DNA from: Bacteroidales bacterium
GTDB taxonomy: Bacteria; Bacteroidota; Bacteroidia; Bacteroidales; UBA3824
Assembly (NCBI GenBank): GCA_017645985.1
Contig: JAGCNK010000154.1
Span: 1-7,987 of the forward strand
DNA length: 7,987 nt
Direction: 5' to 3'
The notes beneath the pieces were generated by a model. The model was not told the origin of the DNA, made no database searches, and worked only from the letters and a program-made list of their open reading frames with translations. This document shows positions 4,303 to 7,987 of this stretch, piece after piece (the stretch's first letter is position 1; every line of letters starts with the position of its first letter). A program made the translations under genes and the position numbers.

Positions 4303-6435
4303 ATGGCATTTAGATTCAGAGACCTCAAAGTAGTTGGCAAAATAACTACGATATTCATAGTGGTTGTAACGCTTTTGCTTATAACGTGTGTCCTTATGTA
4401 CATGCGAAACGAGTCTTCGCAGGAGAACATCAAGAACGTGTCGGAGGAAGTGCTTCCTCAGAACAAGTTGAGCCAGGAGATAACCACCAACATCCTTTTG
4501 GCACTTGTGGAGCAGCAAAGAATTTTTGCTAACAACACCAGCACGTCGAGCATCAGCGTCGGCGGCTCGCAGTATCTCGACAATGCCCGTAAGGCTATCG
4601 ACCAGCTTTACAACAACGCCACCCACGAACAGCGCAAAATCTGCGACAACCTTAAGAACGACCTCAAAGATTACGAGGCTCTTGTTAATTTGGCTATATC
4701 CAAATATGCTGAGAAAAACGAGGTTTACGACGATCTCGAGCTTTTGAAGCAGGACTTTTACCGCGACCTTGAGGACATCCGCGAGGCCATCACTCGTGTT
4801 AATCCCCAGAAATCTAACGAGCACGCCAAACGCATCCTTCTTATTTCGGAAACTATCCGCATTATCGAGGGTGCCAAGGGCAAGATGGAAGACCAGGCCC
4901 TCGTGTCGGGACTTATCGGAAACGTTAAAGCCAATATGGCGCAGATTCATTCGTTCTCAAGCACATACGGTTGCCAGCGTTATGCCAACGACGCAATCAA
5001 GCTGATGCAGAAATACATTCAGCGCACTCCCGACTACTATACCGCCCGCGACTCATACAACACCACGATAGCACAGGTGATTTCGTCAGGAAAGGTCATC
5101 ACCGACAACGCTCAGAAGATTGGCGACTTGTCGATGAACACCACCAAAAAGTCGTTCGGACTGGTTAACGAGAATTTCAAGGCTATGTACATCACCTTCG
5201 GCGTGGCTGTAGGCTTTATCATCTTCCTCTGCGTGTTCTTCTGTCTCTTGCTCTCAAACCGCATCGGACTCCGTTCGCGCAAGGCTTTGGAGGGTGTTCA
5301 CCACCTTACCGAAGGCGACCTTACGCAAACCGTGGATGTCAACACCAAAGACGAGTTCGGACAGGTGGCTGAGAGCGTTAACGCTATGTCGGCTAAACTT
5401 CGCGGCATAGTTAGCGGCATTGCCGAAAACGCCGAGGCTATCACCATCAACAGCGCCGAGATTGCCAACGCATCGCAGGAGCTCAGCCAGAATGCCGGCA
5501 CACAGGCCGCATCTGCCGAGGAGGTTTCTTCATCAATAGAGCAGATGACCGCAGGCATCAGCCAGAACAGCGACAACGCACGCGAAACCGAACGCATTGC
5601 GCAGAAGGCTCTCGAAAGCATCCGCGAAAGCAGCATAGCCAGCCAGCAGAGTATGGCGGCAATGAAGGATATCGCAGGCAAGATTTCAATCATCGACGAG
5701 ATAGCATTCCAGACCAACATTCTCGCACTCAACGCCGCAGTGGAGGCCGCCCGTGCCGGAGAGCAGGGCAAAGGTTTCGCAGTGGTGGCTGCCGAGGTGC
5801 GCAAGCTCGCCGAGCGTAGCGCAACAGCCGCATCGGAAATCGACAAGGTGTCGAAAGAGGGCGTAACTATCAGCGAGAACGCAGAGCGTCTGCTCAAAAA
5901 CATCATCCCCGACATCGAGAAAACTGCCGCCCTTGTGCGTGAAATCGCAGCCGCAAGTTCCGAGCAGTCTGCCGGCATCGGTCAGATCAACCTGGCTGTT
6001 CAGCAGCTCAACAATATCACTCAGAAATACGCAGCCTCTGCCGAGGAGCTCGCCGCCACAAGCGAACAGCTCGCATCCAAGAGCGAGGAACTCAAGCAGT
6101 CGATCAAGTTCTTCAAAACCGGTGATGACGCCGCCGCCAAAAAGCCCGCCGCCGCACCCAAACAGTCGAAACTTGTGCAGTCAAAACCTGCGCCCGCACC
6201 TAAGACCACATACCGTCATACAACCACAAGACCTCAGGTGGCTTCCTCTAAAGCCGCCGCGCAGGAAAACAAGCAGGTGCCCATCACACCGCGTGTGGTC
6301 AAGCCGCAAGTGCAGCCGCAGCCACAGCCGCGTTTACATCAGCCGGCAGCCGACAACTCCTCCAACAATTACAACAAAGGCACTTTTATCAACCTGAAAG
6401 ACAACGCTAAAGACTCAGATTACGAAAGATTTTAG
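4303..6435 (+). CDS. Methyl-accepting chemotaxis protein with long CheR-tether-like tail
   Basis: A 710-aa transmembrane chemoreceptor. TM1 is about 13-33 and TM2 about 296-318, enclosing a periplasmic sensor of about 260 residues that looks all-helical. Its size resembles helical bimodular or double four-helix domains, but no family is recognised. HAMP follows at about 318-370 (EGDL, DEFGQV). The signalling hairpin runs to about 603, with the tip at 469-497 (including EAARAGEQGKGF; Arg484 and Glu487 match Tsr Arg388 and Glu391). Methylation-type sequences are seen at Glu406-Glu407, Glu413-Gln414 and Glu581-Glu582. Spacing from the tip suggests about one heptad fewer per helix than E. coli Tsr, perhaps class 34H. 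Residues 606-690 form a low-complexity Ala/Pro/Gln/Lys linker, and the protein ends in DYERF, fitting the CheR-binding pentapeptide pattern x-[HFYW]-x2-[HFYW]. The receptor should signal through CheA/CheW, neither of which is in the window. The ligand is unknown. Confidence 0.95.
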   Translation: MAFRFRDLKVVGKITTIFIVVVTLLLITCVLMYMRNESSQENIKNVSEEVLPQNKLSQEITTNILLALVEQQRIFANNTSTSSISVGGSQYLDNARKAIDQLYNNATHEQRKICDNLKNDLKDYEALVNLAISKYAEKNEVYDDLELLKQDFYRDLEDIREAITRVNPQKSNEHAKRILLISETIRIIEGAKGKMEDQALVSGLIGNVKANMAQIHSFSSTYGCQRYANDAIKLMQKYIQRTPDYYTARDSYNTTIAQVISSGKVITDNAQKIGDLSMNTTKKSFGLVNENFKAMYITFGVAVGFIIFLCVFFCLLLSNRIGLRSRKALEGVHHLTEGDLTQTVDVNTKDEFGQVAESVNAMSAKLRGIVSGIAENAEAITINSAEIANASQELSQNAGTQAASAEEVSSSIEQMTAGISQNSDNARETERIAQKALESIRESSIASQQSMAAMKDIAGKISIIDEIAFQTNILALNAAVEAARAGEQGKGFAVVAAEVRKLAERSATAASEIDKVSKEGVTISENAERLLKNIIPDIEKTAALVREIAAASSEQSAGIGQINLAVQQLNNITQKYAASAEELAATSEQLASKSEELKQSIKFFKTGDDAAAKKPAAAPKQSKLVQSKPAPAPKTTYRHTTTRPQVASSKAAAQENKQVPITPRVVKPQVQPQPQPRLHQPAADNSSNNYNKGTFINLKDNAKDSDYERF

Positions 6436-6443
6436 AAAAAAAC

Positions 6444-6474
6444 TTGTTTGAATAGCTTTTTAGATACAGATTTG
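6444..6474 (+). promoter_or_regulatory. Candidate promoter of the second MCP gene
   Basis: TTG (6444-6446) precedes CAGATTTG (6467-6474) by 20 bp, with one mismatch to TAnnTTTG. The geometry is the same as in front of the first MCP gene. RNA would start near 6481, leaving about 56 nt of leader. An imperfect dyad, ACAGAT (6466-6471) and ATCTGT (6489-6494), overlaps the end of this promoter and the start site and could be a control element. Confidence 0.4.
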
Positions 6475-6536
6475 CAAGATTTTTGCTTATCTGTTATCGA
6501 TATACACATATTAAAAAAAACTTTAACGCTTAAAAT

Positions 6537-7987
6537 ATGTTTAATTTAAAGAATCTGTCAGTAGGTAAAAAAATTGCGACAATATTCTTTTGTATTGTTG
6601 TTTTGCTTTTGATAACGGTGTTGTTGATGTTTTACCGGGGACGTGCTTCGGAAACCAATATCAATAACGTGGCGGAAGAGATGCTTCCGCAAAACCGTCT
6701 GTGTCAAGAAATCACCACAAATATCCTTCTTGCTATGCGCGAGCAGCAGTCGCTGTTTGTGTCGTTTAGCAATGAATCTTCAATCAAACTTGGAGGTGTA
6801 GAAAATCTTGACAAGGCCAAGGAGAGCATCAAGGAACTTCAAAACATTGTTTCGCCCGACGAGCGTACACTTATCGACCGCCTTGAAAAAAGTCTCAAAG
6901 ACTACGAGTCGTTTGCAAGCTTGGCTATGGAAAAGAACAATGCCAAAAATGCCGTTTACTTTAAAATGAGCGACTACCGTCACAAAATAGTTGATGACCT
7001 CAACAACATTCGCAAAATTCTCGCCAACACAGTGCCTCAGCGCAACACCGATTTGGGCAAGCGTATGCTCTTAATTCAAGATGCCATTGACCAAACTAAC
7101 GGAATGAGGGCTTCTTTTGGCGGTTCGGTTTCATCTACCGATCAAGTGAATGCATTCCGTGCCACTCTCAACAATATTGCCGCTTTTGCTCCTACTTACG
7201 GTTGCTCCAAGTATATTAACGATGCTCTTCAGCAATTGCAACTTTACAGCGAGCTTATTCCTAGTTTCAATTCCGAGCTTGGCGAATATTCCAACTACGT
7301 GGCTCAGGCCAACACTGCTGGCAACAGCGTTATAGAAGATTCGCAGAAACTTGCTGATATGATGCTCGAAAATACTAAAAATTCGTTCGGCACTGTCACG
7401 GTAAACCTCAGAGCTATGGTTATTACATTCAGCGTTTCGGTGTCGCTTATCATCATAGTGTGCATCTTTCTATCGATTCTCCTCTCTAAGAGAATTGGCA
7501 GCCGTGCCGAAACCACTTTTCTCGGCGTGCAGTATCTCACCAATGGCGACCTCACCCACAAGGTGGAGGTGGATTCAAACGACGAGTTTGGTCAAATGGC
7601 CGAAAAGGTGAACGCAATGACCGCCCAGATGCACGACATTGTGTCAAAAATTACCGAAAACGCCGAAACAATCAGCATTCACAGTTCTGAAATAGCCCAC
7701 GCCTCGCAGTTGATGAGCGAGGGCGCTGGTTCGCAGGCTTCGTCGGCGGAGGAGGTTTCCTCGTCGATAGAGGAGATGAGCGCAGGCATCAGCCAGAACA
7801 ACGACAACGCACGCGAGACCGAACGCATAGCGCAGAAGGCTCTCGAAAGCATCCGCGAAAGCAGCGTGGCAAGCCAGCAGAGCATGTCGGCTATGAAGGA
7901 TATCGTAAGCAAGATTTCAATCATCGACGAGATAGCGTTCCAGACCAACATTCTCGCGCTCAACGCCGCAGTGGAGGCCGCCCGTGC
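6537..7987 (+). CDS. Methyl-accepting chemotaxis protein, paralogue of the upstream MCP, 3'-truncated by the window
   Basis: The first 483 codons are present and the frame runs off the window end at the hairpin tip (NAAVEAAR). The ATG at 6537 gives MFNLKNLSVGKKIATIFF, aligning directly with the start of the upstream MCP, so the start is secure. TM1 is about 13-32, the periplasmic helical sensor about 34-294, TM2 about 295-317, HAMP about 318-370 (NGDL, DEFGQM), then the N-terminal signalling helix with a methylation-type site at Glu405-Glu406. Matching residues sit just one position earlier than in the upstream MCP across the whole length, so the two are tandem duplicates with almost no net indel. 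Their sensors have diverged, while residues 416-483 are nearly identical even in DNA. Conserved sensor segments include EEMLPQNRLCQEITTNILLA (48-67) and TYGCSKYINDA (220-230). Ligand unknown. Whether it also has a pentapeptide tail cannot be seen. Confidence 0.95.
   Translation, partial: MFNLKNLSVGKKIATIFFCIVVLLLITVLLMFYRGRASETNINNVAEEMLPQNRLCQEITTNILLAMREQQSLFVSFSNESSIKLGGVENLDKAKESIKELQNIVSPDERTLIDRLEKSLKDYESFASLAMEKNNAKNAVYFKMSDYRHKIVDDLNNIRKILANTVPQRNTDLGKRMLLIQDAIDQTNGMRASFGGSVSSTDQVNAFRATLNNIAAFAPTYGCSKYINDALQQLQLYSELIPSFNSELGEYSNYVAQANTAGNSVIEDSQKLADMMLENTKNSFGTVTVNLRAMVITFSVSVSLIIIVCIFLSILLSKRIGSRAETTFLGVQYLTNGDLTHKVEVDSNDEFGQMAEKVNAMTAQMHDIVSKITENAETISIHSSEIAHASQLMSEGAGSQASSAEEVSSSIEEMSAGISQNNDNARETERIAQKALESIRESSVASQQSMSAMKDIVSKISIIDEIAFQTNILALNAAVEAAR

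Noticed and set aside
5298..5978. Long minus-strand open frame opposite the MCP signalling domain, with a similar one at 7679-7963
   Set aside because: Both are Ser/Ala/Leu-rich mirror translations of the conserved MCP hairpin. They resemble each other only because the MCP genes do.
6118..6360. Low-complexity Pro/Ala/Gln codons as a DNA tandem repeat
   Set aside because: No regular repeat unit is seen; the bias is at the protein level and fits a disordered linker.
1..7987. Search for tRNA, rRNA, CRISPR arrays, insertion sequences and phage or defence genes
   Set aside because: No cloverleaf, spaced direct repeats, transposase motifs or terminal inverted repeats were recognised, and every large open frame is assigned or is a shadow.

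Overview
The window looks like chromosomal DNA from a member of the Bacteroidota, most likely the order Bacteroidales. Three things suggest this. Several genes are preceded by the -33 TTG / -7 TAnnTTTG promoter pattern typical of that phylum, there are no clear Shine-Dalgarno sites and leaders are A/T-rich, and the gene content fits (an outer-membrane beta-barrel end, a Bacteroidota-style surface lipoprotein). Base composition is moderate, with A/T-rich gaps. There are no tRNA, rRNA, IS or CRISPR elements.

Layout. (1) 2-157 (+): the C-terminus of a probable outer-membrane beta-barrel protein, ending tail to tail with (2) 152-814 (-), a LuxR/NarL-type response regulator whose receiver domain has lost its phosphorylation residues. 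(3) 815-1009: a divergent intergenic region with two overlapping candidate promoters, paired TTGCAA palindromes and a 10-bp inverted repeat. (4) 1010-1930 (+): a lipoprotein of unknown function, ending 2 bp from (5) 1933-2703 (-), an EFR1-type flavodoxin/2x[4Fe-4S] protein. (6) 2704-2791: a divergent intergenic region with a good minus-strand promoter. (7) 2792-3283 (+) coaD, followed after 3 bp by (8) 3287-4201 (+), a PflX-like radical SAM protein. (9) 4303-6435 and 6537-7987 (+): two paralogous membrane chemoreceptors (MCPs) in tandem, the second cut by the window end.

How the parts fit. CoaD (coenzyme A synthesis) and the radical SAM protein almost certainly share a transcript. The two MCPs have the same architecture with almost no indels, separate promoters of matching design, and a shared helical periplasmic sensor with a TYGC motif. 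The first MCP carries a long disordered tail ending in a CheR-tether-like pentapeptide. No CheA, CheW, CheR, CheB or motor gene is visible here, so the output of these receptors is unknown. The degenerate response regulator and the divergent lipoprotein gene may be linked by their overlapping control region.

No clearly new multi-gene system is evident. The most interesting signals are the MCP pair (DYERF tail, sharply bounded near-identity in the signalling domain, novel-looking sensor) and the phosphorylation-dead regulator facing a lipoprotein gene.
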